64,000 nt of DNA. Origin: Pyrenopolyporus hunteri (Eukaryota > Ascomycota > Sordariomycetes > Xylariales > Hypoxylaceae). The stretch lies in NCBI GenBank assembly GCA_902806595.1, contig CADCXC010000003.1, positions 1 to 64,000 of the forward strand. The letters are read 5' to 3'. The notes below the pieces were generated by a model that saw only the letters and a list, made by a program, of their open reading frames with translations, was not told the origin of the DNA and did not search any database. The translations under genes and the position numbers were made by a program. Below, in pieces: positions 21,077 through 33,438 of this stretch. Within the stretch, counting starts at the first letter, position 1; the number at the start of each line of letters is the position of its first letter.

Positions 21077-22551
21077 ATGCCAGGCACCCAAGCTTTGGTC
21101 GCTTAGAAGACGCTAGCCGCCCGCGATTCTTCGTCGTAGAAGGTCTCATCATGCAATAGTGTTCTCGGTTTGCTCAGTTCCAGGGTTATTCGAGTCATTC
21201 TTCCCCCTATGCATCTCATGATACAAAGCACAGGCGGCCAAATTGAATATCGGCTGAACGACCAAGGTCGTATCTCGCCATCGCCATCTGGTCGTGCGGC
21301 GCCCTACAAGTCCAGCACCGGATCTCCGATAGGCGTTTACCCATGGTCTTGGTAAATTATGATAATGAATGTCTGCCTCGCCCTCGCACTAGGTAGTGAC
21401 GCCAAACCGCAAACCCCCCCCCTTTTTGTCGGGGGTTCCGTCGCCGCATCGGTTTATTTCCTCCTTTCAGTCAATCTAGTTATGATGAGAAGCCTCGCGA
21501 TCAAATGCGTGCTGTTTCCTTTCACCTGCCTCCAGGCTGTTCTCGCCTTAACGCCTTCCACCCTATACCCACCCTCCGATAATGTTGACGAGTATGTCCT
21601 AGCCGTGCTCGCCGTTCCTACGCAGCCCGCGACAGGTATCTCCTATTTCGAGCAATACATAGACCACAGCAACCCGAAATTCGGTACCTTTAGCTAGATC
21701 TACCGGTATAACGCTTGGCTCTGGAAAGGGCCAGACTCCCCCGTTATCCTGTTCACTCCCGGGAAGATTGCAGCCAGCAGGTTATATGTCATACGTGACC
21801 AACCAAGCCATCGCCGGCTCGATCGCGGAACAAGTTGGCGGCGCCGTCGTCCTTGTCGAGCACCGATACTGGGGCAACAGTACCCCATATGAAATGCAAT
21901 CGACCAAGAACCTCAGGTTCTTGAACCTAGACCAAGCCATTGCCGACTTCGTCCATTTCGCCCGGACCATTAAGCTCCCATTTGATGTGAATGGGATATC
22001 CAACGCGCCCGAGACTCCTTGGATCTGGAGCGGCGGGTCCTCCTCTGGTGCCTTGGGCGCCTGGATTGAGAGTCTTGCTCCCGTAACGTTTTGGGCCATG
22101 CACTCGAGTAGCGGTCCTGTTGAAGTTATCCTAGACTACTGGCAATACTTCTACCCTATTCGGAAGGGCATGTCTAAGAACTGCTCCAGGCATTATGCCG
22201 CTATTATCGACCACGTAGATAAGCTTTTCACTCGAAGATCCCGTAAGGAGCTGACTTAAGACGGCTATTTGGGCTCCAGGGCCTGTCGCACCTAGACGAG
22301 GCGGCTGCGTGTGTATACTCTTGGATTCTGGCTGCCCTGCTTAGTCCTACTAACCAGCGCCGGCAGGGCGATTTCCTCTCCGAGATGGGCCTGACAGAGC
22401 ATTCTGTTCACCTCGGGTTACTCAAGGTTCTACCAAATATAGGCAGTTAATACATTGGCAACCTTACTGTCGCAACTTTGAACGTGGGAATCTTACACGA
22501 AATACATACCTAGGTGTGACGTTATCGAAGGCTTCTCCCCCCTTTACCCGG

Positions 22552-22571
22552 CCCCCCCCCCCCCCCCCCCC
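22552..22571. repeat. Poly-C homopolymer, 20 nt
   Basis: Twenty consecutive C residues inside the unmatched part of the S28 pseudogene. Its length is sensitive to sequencing error, so the exact count is uncertain. Confidence 0.8.
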
Positions 22572-23021
22572 TAATGGTACCAGCCTACATGGAATTGGTA
22601 TAAAAATAGCTCTCGGTAGGTTCGCTAAACGGTTCATGGCCCAGTATCCGCCTGGATGTAAGGGTACACGCCATATGACCTTCATCACGGTCTAATAAAG
22701 GGGTAGATTGCGCGGGATACGGCTATGATGAGTGGGAAAACAAAGACGATGTAGCGTGCTTCTACAGGTACAATTCTTCCAGCCCGATATTCACAGACCT
22801 GAGTAGAAAAGATGCGTTCGACCGTTTGGATGACTTGTAATGATCCATTCTTCTACTACCAGACGTAAGAGTTTCCCTATTCCGACTATCATCAACATGC
22901 CCTGTTCTAACGCTCGAGGCCAGCGGCGCGCCATCAAACCGACCTCACCGTTTTCTCGCGCTTGGCCGACGCCGACTACTGGCAGCGTCAATGCGAGCTT
23001 TTCTTCCCCAAGGAAGGCGAA

Positions 23022-23049
23022 TATACGTACGCGAGTATACGTACGCGAG
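23022..23049. repeat. 14-bp tandem duplication inside the S28 pseudogene
   Basis: TATACGTACGCGAG occurs twice, head to tail. The reading frame before the first copy (GEYTYAS) continues into ALGKTAAELN only if one copy is ignored, so the duplication is a frame-breaking event. Confidence 0.9.
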
Positions 23050-23342
23050 TGCCTTGGGTAAGACGGCAGCCGAGCTCAACGCCCATACAAAAGGCTGGCG
23101 ACTTCCCGATTCCTTAGATGCCGAGTCCCGGCTCCTCTGGGTGAACGGCGAATTTGGCCCGTGGAGGCCGGCATCCGTCGCCAGCGAGTTCAAGCCTCGG
23201 CGGCCCCTTAACATCTGCCTCGGGTATCCCCAGCATCGTAATACCGGGATCACGTCACCGCAACTACCTCCGAATTCAAAACGCCATTAATTCAGAGGTC
23301 AAAGAGACTCAAGCAGAGATCATAGCTCGAATGATAGAGTAG

Positions 23343-26300
23343 GTAGACAAACAAGTTCTATGACGCAGCAAGGAACCATCGGAATAGTCCACCCTCAAGA
23401 CGCCCAAGAGCATTCATATAAACAACCTTGTAAGTCAAGGAGGGGGCGATTGTACAAATTAAGGCTAGGCATCGTAAGTCCCTCTTGTACGCTTCTTTTG
23501 ACAGCACAAGCTATTCATAACGCAATCGGAAACCTTCCCATCGAACGGGGACGATTCGCCATTTAAGTAGACTGTCGGTCGACCTCTAGTATATAGAAAG
23601 GTATATAGAAAGGTACCTACATAACCAAAAGTGAATTTTGGTCTATTGTCGTAGCCGCCACCCAGGTTTCTTTCGAGGTGCGGCCTTTTAATCTTTAAAG
23701 TTGAAATCCCCAGTTGCCCATCGCGTTATGATCAACTCGCAGCTACTCTCAACGTGAACGTCTATCTACCATTATAAGACTGGAACGCCGCTCACCAGCC
23801 TCTTCCCTGAAGTCGTACTAATGGGATGAGATACGCGCCAATAAGTATCGGGTCAGCTCCATCCAATCCAAGCCGACTGCGGTTCGACCATACGGCTTCA
23901 CGTATCGATGCGTGTGCCCCCCAGGATTAGTAGCGTCGTGGAACTTCGCACCGTACGTATAATATTTATATCCATTACGCTGGATAGGTCGGTAAGCGTT
24001 CAATTCTGTCGTTCCCAAGCAATATTAGGTGTCAACCACGCTGCTTATCTAGGTAGGTGATATACAGGCCTTTTCGCACGGTAGATCGGGCGTACAGAGT
24101 AGCATATAGCGCGGCCAGAGCCAAATGTAGCACGTCTCTGGATAACTACCCGAGGTATTGAGCTCCTATTCAATGATTTCCCGCATTACCGGTACTGTGT
24201 TGGCAGCTCGGACACTATCAGTTCTAGTTGGTGTTTGTATCCCGTTCATGGCCGAATATCACGATATTAGACTTATGTCCAACTGATCGGAGAATGAGGA
24301 GTCCCTGTTCACGGGCGGCGCGGGGGTTGACTTCAAGACGATCAAGGTCGCATGTCCTGACGCCGCGGTTTAGGTAAGACGATTTATTCCTCGCTCCCAC
24401 ATCCAGCGGTATTTCGCTTCCGGCCCTTTACTACCCAATATCCTACGCCTTGCGCCTTGCCCATTCTGTGTATAACGATGCAGATTGTAACTGATCCGAT
24501 TGTGCATGGGGCATTGTCGCTCCCTTCGTTAATATATTTACTCGCAACCCCGTCCTGGCTTCTCGGGCCTATCGATTTAATCCAAGCGTACTAAATATTT
24601 TGGCCTTTGGGATGTTATCGCGACGGCCGCCGTCCTCTTCGATGCAGCAGCAGCGATTACACTACACGCGAGGCACGGAAACACATACTGGGGGAGGATG
24701 AAAGACCTGTTAATTAGATGAAGCTTTGAATAAGAACTTGAGCGGGATGAGCACGGGTAGTGGATTCGTAAAGACCAGCCTAGCGACAACACCTACCAGA
24801 GAGTAATTCCAGGAGTCTCTTAGTGATGCCTTCTACATTGAGCTACATTGAGCTACCCCTAGCTAGCTATTTACCATATCAACATACGAGATAATTATAA
24901 GGCTTATACAGACGGGGCGGTAATTTTATCTAAATGCTAGTTTCCCCTATTTAGTCGAATTAACTAAATTATCGTGTCCAGAGAAATAGGGACCTTTCAC
25001 GGTCAGCTCGGACCGTCGAAATCGCCATTACATACCAAGTAGTTCTGAATATCCCGGTAGTATTCCCGCACTATACACTTGTATACCTAGGTAACCCAAT
25101 AGTAACGGTCCATTCATTTGGATGGTGCCGAGCCCAACTAGAAGGTGTATAAGGCTATGTTCTTAAGATACTCTATGGGATCTAATATGTCATAAACTTT
25201 ATCCCGCCTCGAATCACGGAGGGGGGATAATACAAGCCACGGGCCCCGTCATATTATAGCTTGCAGATGCGAGGGCGACCTATGACAATCTCTTATAACT
25301 CAGTGCGTATCCTTCGTTTCACTTCTCAGGGATGCTTTTCTTCGACATGATGTGCTAACCAAAAGCAGGGCCTTATTAGATACTTGTGGGTATTCCAGTA
25401 AAACAAAAGATGAAAAAAGAAAAAGTACGGACCGGGGGGGCGTCCAAGAAAAAAAAAGAAAGAAAAATGGCCTCGGAGATACTGATAAGGGTCGATGTTG
25501 GTGCTCTCCCGTCATTCGCTGGCATGTCCTAACACACTGATGTAATAATAGGAGCGGTAATTGTAGAAGGTCGCCAGTCCTTTTATCTTTTTCCCACCCA
25601 GCCCCCATATTCCCACCGCCGAAATATGCTCTGTCCATCTTATGCCACTTATGTTAATGAAGAGATATCTTTATGGATTCCGACCAGATGGATGAAGGCC
25701 GCGCCCTGATATTGTATGACGGCTTAACCAAGTGGAGAAATCAAGAGCAAATGAAAACATCGGCCGCAGAACGACTGCGGACAGAGGGGTCAACAAAAAA
25801 GATACACACGCATACTCATGCACACGTCCAAACCTAAACCAACACCACGTTAAATGGACTTCTTTCCATCTCCGCGCTTCTCAGAAAGAAAACCTCTCTG
25901 GGAGCTGTCCGTGTAAATCAGAGGGGAGGAACGCAGCGTCTACATTTGCCACGCGGATGAGGATACTGAATAATGGAAGCGGCAATGGGTCGATGGGGAT
26001 GTAGCCGAGCCGCCATGCATATGTAGAAGAGCGACGAGGACGAGGACGAGTCCCAGGTGGTTACACGCCCGTGGCCTACATCTTCGCGCAACCCACCGGC
26101 TGGCAACACGAAGCGCCATACGTCGACCAGGCTTGCGCTCCAGGCCCTACTTTAACCACTAGGAACAACACCCAGCACCCGAGCTCCGAGAACTTGATAG
26201 TGGCATTGACCCCAGAATATCGCCCGAGTTCAACCTGGATTGGAGAAGTTCCGGTTCGTACTCCTAATACTGGATTCCTGTGAGGTCGAATAGGGGGTAA

Positions 26301-26719
26301 GGGGCCATCAAAGCATTCGTCTGCCGCAAGGAGCACCCGATGCATGCAAGATGAAATGACACGCATGATCGAAAATGGGGGGAGGGGGGTTAAAGGGGCT
26401 CTAAGAGGAACGAGCAATGAGATATTAGAGTCCGCAGGACGAAGGGCGAAGGACTATTTCTAGGCAGACCGCTTGCCGTCGATCCGGGCCAACAAAAGAA
26501 ATGAATGAATAGCGAAAAAAGGTAAGCCGCCGTGTGTCGTCACGTTCCTGGCGGTTTGAATTCGTTTGATCCACGAAATTCGTACAATCATCAAAGGCAA
26601 GACTGGCTGAGGTGGCCGGGACTCGCTGGCCCCGCTCCCCCTTGAGCACGTCACACCGCATGCCGCCATCACCCGGTTCTTCAGCCAACCGGGGATGCTT
26701 GATTGTATGGTGATATATT
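23343..26719. other. Gene-poor spacer
   Basis: About 3.4 kb without a supportable gene. A short coding-like stretch at 24291-24372 (SLFTGGAGVDFKTIKVACPD) ends in a stop and has no partner exon, so it may be a gene relic. Frames at 25300-25638, 25732-26004, 26071-26417 and 26425-26967 lack domains. The last is antisense to the 3' end of the zinc-cluster gene. A 12-bp direct duplication (GTATATAGAAAG) lies at about 23589. Confidence 0.45.
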
Positions 26720-28086
26720 TTATCCCCCACGGAGGTTTCCCGCAGATCGACGGTGGCCGTCCGTATGCATATGCGAAGAGCCGTTACTACCATTCCCTCG
26801 GCCAGACGACGTAGTAGCTCCATCCACCGCACTACCCTGCGAAGCAACATAGCTCTGTGAAGAAGGACCGTTGACGTGGTGGGAGTCGGGGACGTAGACA
26901 TGACCGTTTGGGAGTACGGATCCGGTGCTCGCCCCTCCGCTTGACTGGGAATCGCGCCGAGAACCATCGAGTTTGTCGCTGTAGACGTAGCTTAAGCTTG
27001 TATTTGCGTCTTCCGCAGTCCTAATGGATGGGTCGTTGGAAGCATATATATGATCCGACGTGCTAGTTGCGCTGGATTGGTACGGGGCGGCGTCGTGCTG
27101 GCTAGACGGTCGATGAGGGTGAAGCGCCGAGTATGGTGGATCGAAGCTGGAGCTCAAACTGCTATAGCCAACTTCGGACATCGAAGTCGTCGGAGATGTC
27201 TTTGGGCCGGAATAGCCCGGGAGCCCGTCTGGACGGTAGGTAGAGGATCCCGTCAAGGTCCGGTTGATTTGGGACAAGAGGCGATCCGACGGTACGACAC
27301 GGTCGGGTGCGTTAGGAAGCGAGGCCGCCATCCCAGACAGCGAAAACCCGGTAGGGGATTCGCTGCTCACCGCAGGTCGTTGTACCAAGTTGTTGTAGGA
27401 ATATTGAGAGCTTTCGGGATCGACGTAGACCGATTTCCCCGAGCCGTACCGCCCATAGCCTTGGACCATATGAGTAGGATCTTGACTCATCACTGGATAT
27501 GGATAGCTGAGGTTATAATCGACGCCGTCGTCTGTGTAAGTGCCCGCCCATCCAGCTATTGTAGAGTATTGATACCCCTTACTTGCTGAATATGAGTACT
27601 GGCTCTGGCGGTATGAACTCATGACGTCCCCACCGGACATGTCGGCAGGATACTGAGAAATAGAACTGAGCGGAGATACAGGTACCCGAGCTTGATTGCT
27701 GAAAGGCCGAGCCGCCTCGATATTATAGCCGAATTCATTTCCGTCGTTCCTATAATGGGTCTCGGTTGAAGAAACCTGGATAGTCATTAGAAAGTTAGAG
27801 ACATGACTCCATTTTCTCTCGTGCTCTTTCTTTTTCTTGATGTGGTCGGCGGAGTGATTACCCGTAGAAAGAGACAGGGCTCATAGCCCGCATTCTTGCA
27901 GTTCGAACACGGCAGCCCGTTCCCGGGGTCGCCGCTACATCGAATCTTGCGCTTCCGGCATCGACCGCACTTTTTCGTGGAAGTCAGCCACGGCAGAGTA
28001 ATATGAGAGAGAGCCTCTTAACTTACCGCAACCGCAATCCTCTTCCGTGGTTGCGATGACTCGGGGTCTACGTCACGCTCCGTCAT
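26720..28086 (-). CDS. Zn(II)2Cys6 transcription factor (3 exons)
   Basis: Exons 28086-28027, 27969-27862 and 27775-26720 give 407 residues. All junctions are phase 0: GTAAGT...AAAAAG (57 nt) and GTAATC...TCCAG (86 nt). Exon 1 encodes MTERDVDPESSQPRKRIAVA. Exon 2 encodes the whole zinc cluster: CGRCRKRKIRC, a GDPGNGLP spacer, CSNCKNAGYEPC, the C-x2-C-x6-C...C-x2-C-x7-C pattern that binds two zinc ions and contacts DNA. The tail (about 350 residues) is Ser/Tyr/Gln-rich and looks disordered and transactivating. It has no fungal-specific middle homology domain, so this is a short, low-complexity type. Target genes are unknown. The zinc cluster sits in a 108-nt exon, so it is missed if only long frames are read. 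Confidence 0.9.
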
Positions 28087-29176
28087 CGTTGCCGTCCTGA
28101 CGTCTTGGGAAGAAAGGGGAAAGCGGCGATCCGAGTATGTTATGGAGTACGGAGGACAAGCACGACTATATCGCCTGCCAGCATCGCTGGGGGGGTAGCA
28201 GGCTGGGGTGACCATTGTCTTCTTCGCTACCACTCGAATTTGCGCGGCCAGGTGCGTGAGAGACAAGGGCAGTGTTCAGACCGTCCCCGCCCTATCGGAA
28301 TTGCGTCAACGGAGAGGGCCCTTGTTTTGCTCTGCGACGACTGGAGATGGATTGACGAGAGAGAACAATGAGCTCCTTCTGCAGAACAGGATCAGGGGCC
28401 AGACTGTCCGACAGATAGCTTCTGTGCCGTCTTTTCAGTTCCGAAATCACAGCCTAATGAGAGGTTTCTAGCTTTGACGTGCTTTTCTCGTCTTGTCAGA
28501 CTCTGATGTTTCATCAGAAAGTTGATCAAACTTGGCAGTTTGCGGAGGCGAGAAGAAACCGCTCGTGTAAGTTGCCAGAAGGAAGGGCTGGGAGTGAAAT
28601 TAAGAGGCTGCAAGCTCCGTGGCTGTTATAATCCCGTACAACTGTTCTCAGTAGACAGGCCTCGACGCTGCTGTTTGCAACTAGTCCAAGGAATCTTTCA
28701 AGGTAGACGTCTGCTGAGGACTTGTCATTTACTTCCTCGTTCATAACACAGCAGGTGTCACGTCGATATGTCCACCATGACTGTAAAGTCGACTAGCCTA
28801 GCCTCGTTACACGGGCTCAAGGGTACCAAGTCAGGAGACGGTTAGATGCATGGCCGCTGCATGATGAGCAAAGCTCTAGGTTAGCCATGTGTACGCTAGG
28901 TTGAATTAGTTTTCCAATGTAGCCCAAGGTGCTTCGTTTCACTCTAAAGGAGGGATGAGAGCCCGCACAAACAGCCAGCCCACCTATAAGGCCGGTGAGA
29001 AGGGGGCCCGGTTGGGTGACAGGGCGATCATCATTCCCTAGAGGGGAGGGAAGAGGGGGGTCCATCTGGAACAGCAGCATGGTGAGCGATCAATCTCGAT
29101 TCAATCTATATAGGTGATGTGAAGAACCAGGTGGGCCCCGGGTGGACTGAGACTGGCACAGTTAATTCGTGCTAAC

Positions 29177-29593
29177 CTAGGCTACCCTGAAATTGCGTTC
29201 CATACATTCAGCCACCAGTGGAAGTCTTCCACATATACTCTCCGGGAGGGAGATTGGGTTGGCATGTTCTGAGTAGTCTGCTATGAGTTCGACAATCCAC
29301 ATCTTGGTCTCCGTCCTCATCACTAGAGCCCACGATAGGTAAAATAAGTAATCCGAAAGATGAGAGTACAGAATCAGGAGGATACTAACATCACACAGCA
29401 AGTCACTCTTGACGGCGGCGCCGATCACCCATGCCAGTAGGCGGAACATCTCAACACGCATTGGTGATTTGTAAATTTCGACTTGGCCCTCCGCATTACT
29501 AAGTGACCAGTATCCTGCGTGTGAGGCAAGGAAGAGGCCGGGTAACGGGCAGTTAATTACTGGATGAAATATTGCGGGAAGTTTCTGGGGCAA
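29177..29593 (-). CDS. Uncertain coding fragment
   Basis: An open frame of about 138 codons without an ATG at its start. Parts look protein-like (VEMFRLLAWVIGAAVKSDLL, MWIVELIADYSEHANPISLP, with two hydrophobic stretches). Just upstream, another frame reads DPLVNVTLIVFAPET. That suggests a frameshifted relic or an unresolved intron. No family recognised. Confidence 0.2.
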   Translation of the reverse strand: MPQKLPAIFHPVINCPLPGLFLASHAGYWSLSNAEGQVEIYKSPMRVEMFRLLAWVIGAAVKSDLLCDVSILLILYSHLSDYLFYLSWALVMRTETKMWIVELIADYSEHANPISLPESICGRLPLVAECMERNFRVA

Positions 29594-30059
29594 ACACGAT
29601 GAGGGTTACGTTGACCAACGGGTCCCGTTCTACTAGGACGCAAACGTCGGGTAAGACAATAAGATGACTCTACTCGCTGTGTTTTCCTTCGAGAGTGTTA
29701 ACTGATGCCCCATGTCGAGACATATCTGAGAATGGGCGCCTATATAGGTGCGTAACGCAGTTATTCGTCACTTATCGCATACGTGTATTGGTACTTCTGC
29801 GTGACGTTGTAGACGACAGGGAGAGCACCAGAGGAGGGCAAAGAGGACTGCGAAGCCTATGGCTGGCCTCCCTCAATATTCTGGACTTTGGGAACTGCGG
29901 CCTTCTACTATAAAAACCCTCGGCGGGGTAAAAAAAGAAACGAGGGTCCTAAACGAAAAGTAACGGAAGCCCTTTTTTCGCGGCCCCTTTAGCTAAGCCG
30001 ACATGAAGCCACGGCCGCTTCACCCGCTTAAGCGAGGGGCGGAGATCGCAACCTCATCA

Positions 30060-30380
30060 AACCTTTTATTAAGTGATGGTTAAGCATTGTTTATTCCCTA
30101 TTAAATAAATATTCGAGTTAAATATATAAGTATAGCGGGAAAAAAGACATTAAACTTAATAAAGGCTTAAAAAGTTTAACCGTTTATTAATATATATTTA
30201 ATGTTTACGAAATATAAAATAATAATTTTAATTTAATTATATATTTAATAAATTTAAATATTATTATATTATTTTTTTTATTAGATAATAAATCGACGAT
30301 TTAAATTTTATAAAAATATTAAAATAATTTCATCATTTTTTAATAACTTCATTAATAATTTATCACTTTTTCCTTTCTGT
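30060..30380. repeat. Small AT-rich island, RIP-like
   Basis: About 320 bp of roughly 85% A+T in otherwise balanced sequence. The remaining C is often in CpG, as in the large RIP blocks, so this may be a short mutated repeat remnant. No terminal repeats were recognised. Confidence 0.5.
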
Positions 30381-31123
30381 AAATCGTTTAAACGACTAAA
30401 AGTTATATTAGATCGGTAGGTTTAAGATGAAACCGATCAAAGATCCGATTTGACAGCCCTGTCTGGTCATTTATCGCTTGTTTAGAGGACAAACCACCGC
30501 ATGCGGGAGATGATGATGTCTCTTACAGGTAAACACTTAAACGCATAAAGAACTCAGCTGCATAACAGCCTACATAACGAGCACGCCTACGCTATACCTA
30601 TATCAACGAGGTGCGCTACGTGGATTATAGATACGTAATGTTGATCGTAGTCAAAGCATATATTTAGGTTCCTCTTTGCTAACCCTCTAACTTCCATATA
30701 ATTAGAAGATATTTACTTAGATATATGGCGGGGATTACGTCTCATACCCTAGGTATCCATAGCCAGTCGAGAGGCCCTTTATTCGTTAAGAGATTCTCGC
30801 TAAGTAGAGTCTAGGACTGCCTTTCGACCACCGCCCAGGTAGGGCGGAGGGGGGTTCAGGGAGAGGCAATACTTAAGCCGGTGCACTCAAAAGCCTAAGT
30901 AAGACGAATTAATGGTGTGACTATTTACTTCCTCCTAATACCTATACGAACATGTTGGGTCGGAAACAATAGCATCAAGGATACGAATTCAGTGCACCCT
31001 TCCATAAAAGCAAACCGTATGGAATGAACTAGGGATCTCGTTAATCCGCTCTATTCATAGCAGCAAGCGTGCTCGCCTCCTAGGCCCCCCACATGAGGCA
31101 GGTACCTATTCTAGCTCCAAGAG

Positions 31124-31330
31124 CTACTCTACACACGGAATAAGCCAGATTAAAGTACCATCGTGCCTTATCAAGCTTCCGAACGAGGTGGAAGGGTCAT
31201 TAGCTAGGGGGTGCATGTCGTTGGCAAGGCACATGGCCTCCATAGTAATGAGGTAATAGGCGCTGGGACTCAGTAACGGAAATTTTCCCTCCAGCTTCGC
31301 GGCTTCGTACATGCCCCCGCTGTCAGTCAT
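31124..31330 (-). CDS. Possible small protein or exon, hypothetical
   Basis: A 68-codon frame with a true ATG at 31330 (MTDSGGMYEAAKLEGKFPLL to TLIWLIPCVE). Balanced composition, but no motif, no signal peptide and no recognised partner exon. It may be fortuitous. Confidence 0.2.
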   Translation of the reverse strand: MTDSGGMYEAAKLEGKFPLLSPSAYYLITMEAMCLANDMHPLANDPSTSFGSLIRHDGTLIWLIPCVE

Positions 31331-32679
31331 CTATAGGAGTCTGCAGTCAGCCGCAAGTCGTACTACTGGCCGCTATATCATTGGATGAAACGTGTACGTC
31401 AGCATGCGAGACACGTTGGGGGGTTCAAATTGCCATAGAGCTTCTCGATAGTATATCCACCCACCTTAGAAGGGAGCTACATCAATATCTTCATACAAGA
31501 AGCAGGAAACATCCAGAGACTGCGGCCGAGAATGTATAGCGGCGTCACAGCTAGCCAGGTTCAAGCAGATGCCAATCCTCCACTAGGACGCCAAGTTCAC
31601 GCCCTAGTATTCTCACATTAGGCATTCTAGAATATAGGTCTTAGAGGGACATAGAGAATCATTCCATGTTTTTCTCTTCCAGTCTTTTCTTTCCTGGTAC
31701 TTATATCCTAAATAGCAATTCAATCTCTGCCCGGCTAGACAATTATCACAAGGTAGAAATAGCAGGGTCACCATCACAGTAGCACATCGAAGCACATAGC
31801 GAACGTTATTCGTTGAAGGATCGATGTTGCGCAGATCCACTCTGGACCTGAAGACCTGAATCTACGGCAGTGCGAACCGGCCATCTTCTCGCTCGTGCGA
31901 CTCTCGGAGCTCATAGCAAATTTATTTATTTGGTAGAAAATAGTCGGAGTTCCGAACTGAGTTAATGAATAGTCTCAAATTGATGAAGACGGGAAAGCAC
32001 ATCAACTGGGAAAAGATCGGTGGTTTTTGGTTGGCCTTTGGCTGTGAGCCCAGTAGCCGTCGCGGAGACCCCATATACGAGTGGCGGTCGACTAAGGCTG
32101 TCCAGAACAGGAAGGGGGAGGAAGATGTGTTCAATCGTTACGTGAGGATTATTGAGCAACCCCCTGGGTCCGCGCTAGATTGAAAGTACAGAGAAAGCTG
32201 AAGACATCGTCACACGAGCCGGGGGACCTTGCAGGAAACGGTCGAAGAGGCGACCGGCATCTAAATGCAGCGATAGGAAGCCAGTATTCTAGTTCCATAC
32301 GAGGTGGCCTGCCAGATAAAGGGTAGCATCGATCGGTCGAGGGCGCTCAGAACACTAGCGTCGAGTGGCTTTGGTATACTTTGGCCTCGGATCGGACTGC
32401 CAGACACGCTCTGTGACACGACGAAGACCGGGACGTTCGACTCGCGAATCTTGCATCCTCGCAGGGTGTCTGATTCCACCCCCACATCGGGAAAGATGAC
32501 CTGTTGCGAGCCCTTAACTAGAACACATATTCCGTTGGCTTAGGTCCCATGCTGTCCGACACAAGCCCCCTATATCTACATATGCAGAGCTCCGTCGACT
32601 CAATCCGTAGAATGAGCGAGCTGCTGATTGTAAGAATGCGCTGAAGTAAATATATGCGTATTATGTCCCTTGTACCCAT

Positions 32680-32936
32680 CTACCAACCTACATCTAGGTA
32701 GGTACCGTGTATGAAGGCGGGTACGCGGCCAGGCAAGGTATGACGATAATAGAGCATAGATACGTTTGGCGCTTCCTTGGGTGAGATCTTGGCCTCCACA
32801 TGATCGTGATGTGTGAAGGGCAGTGGGCCCGACTTACCTCTACGATCTTCCGGCTCCAATAGAATTTAGACGAGGGACATTCGGATGCCGTCTTCTGCGT
32901 GCTGGCGAGCCGCGGCAAGCCACGAGCCCCTTGCAT
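32680..32936 (-). CDS. Possible two-exon small gene, hypothetical
   Basis: Exon 1 (32936-32838) starts MQGARGLPRLASTQK and ends FYWSRKIVE at a strong GTAAGT donor. A 44-nt intron ending GTGGAG would join in frame to exon 2 (32793-32680), AKISPKEAPNVSMLYYRHTL to GTYLDVGW and a stop, 70 residues in all. The C-terminal GTYLD comes from a TACCTAGGTA motif copy. The intron is at the low end of the fungal range and no family is recognised. Confidence 0.22.
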
Positions 32937-33186
32937 CGTTGGACTTCCTTCTATTGTTCCATTGGGCTTCTAGTGTGCGGGTAGTTGAAGTTCATAAAAG
33001 AGCTAGACCGGGATATATATGTACCTTTTAACATCGCTCCCTAACCCTTACAGATCTTCCATTAGACCAGGCCTACGTCAAATGCTGGCTCTATCTCTCT
33101 TTGTTCAGGGGGTTTCCCACGGTGGTCAGCAGCCCCTTATAACCTATCAACGGATAACTTTTTTACACTTAAAACACGCCACTTAC

Positions 33187-33438
33187 AGAAGCTTAGCGCC
33201 GGAGGTTCCCAAACGTACAGGCGTAACTTTACTCTCGGCACCATGAGTGGAATCGTTTTCCTCCCCCGATTTTACTACCAAAAGATCGTCGGATGAGGGC
33301 GGCATCGGTGTCACCAAGACGGGAGAATCTTGCGGGATATCACATGTCGGACAAACTTCAATAAGGCTTTGGCCGTAATATTTAGCTATTAGGTCACAAT
33401 AGATTATTCCTTTCCAAGTGTTAGGCGCGGTTACCAAC
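33187..33438 (-). CDS. Exon-like fragment, hypothetical
   Basis: A coding-like segment bounded by an acceptor (ATCAACAG) and a donor (GTAAGT). It encodes NTWKGIIYCDLIAKYYGQSL, then EVCPTCDIPQDSPVL and an acidic Ser-rich end. CPTC could be half of a zinc site, but no second half is seen. No start or terminal exon was found. Confidence 0.2.

Larger units (their letters stand above)
19951..21481. other. Spacer with motif clusters and a 10-bp tandem repeat
   Basis: About 1.5 kb. It contains the NDUFB7 promoter, dense TACCTAGGTA-type motifs (20060-20089, 20176-20262, 21033-21076), a small open frame at 20357-20578 and a GGGCTCGAAC tandem repeat at 20941. Confidence 0.5.
21482..23342 (+). pseudogene. 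Decayed serine peptidase, family S28 (prolyl carboxypeptidase type)
   Basis: Segments in different frames match an S28 peptidase from end to end. The N-terminus is a signal-like MMRSLAIKCVLFPFTCLQAV, followed by SYFEQYIDHSNPKFGTFS and then an in-frame TAG (21695-21697) where the family normally has Gln. Further on are VVLVEHRYWGNSTPYEM, LDQAIADFVHFA, and WIWSGGSSSGALGAW, where the nucleophile loop SGGS is kept. Later come DYWQYFYP, SPIFTDLS, DADYWQRQCELFFP, RLLWVNGEFGPW and a C-terminus ending AEIIARMIE. Lesions: the 21695 stop, a frameshift near 21760-21790, a stop at 22257 with a frameshift beside it, unmatched sequence about 22450-22690 including a 20-C run, stops near 22837 and 22866, and a 14-bp tandem duplication (23022-23049) that shifts frame. 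Base composition is normal, so decay is by ordinary mutation, not RIP. Confidence 0.88.

Noticed and set aside
26425..26967. Minus-strand frame of 180 codons downstream of the zinc-cluster gene
   Set aside because: It overlaps the last exon in another frame and otherwise covers its 3' flank. Starts at a non-conserved site and has no motif.
27050..27589. Plus-strand frame of 179 codons opposite the zinc-cluster gene
   Set aside because: Antisense shadow of exon 3, with Arg-rich composition typical of such shadows.
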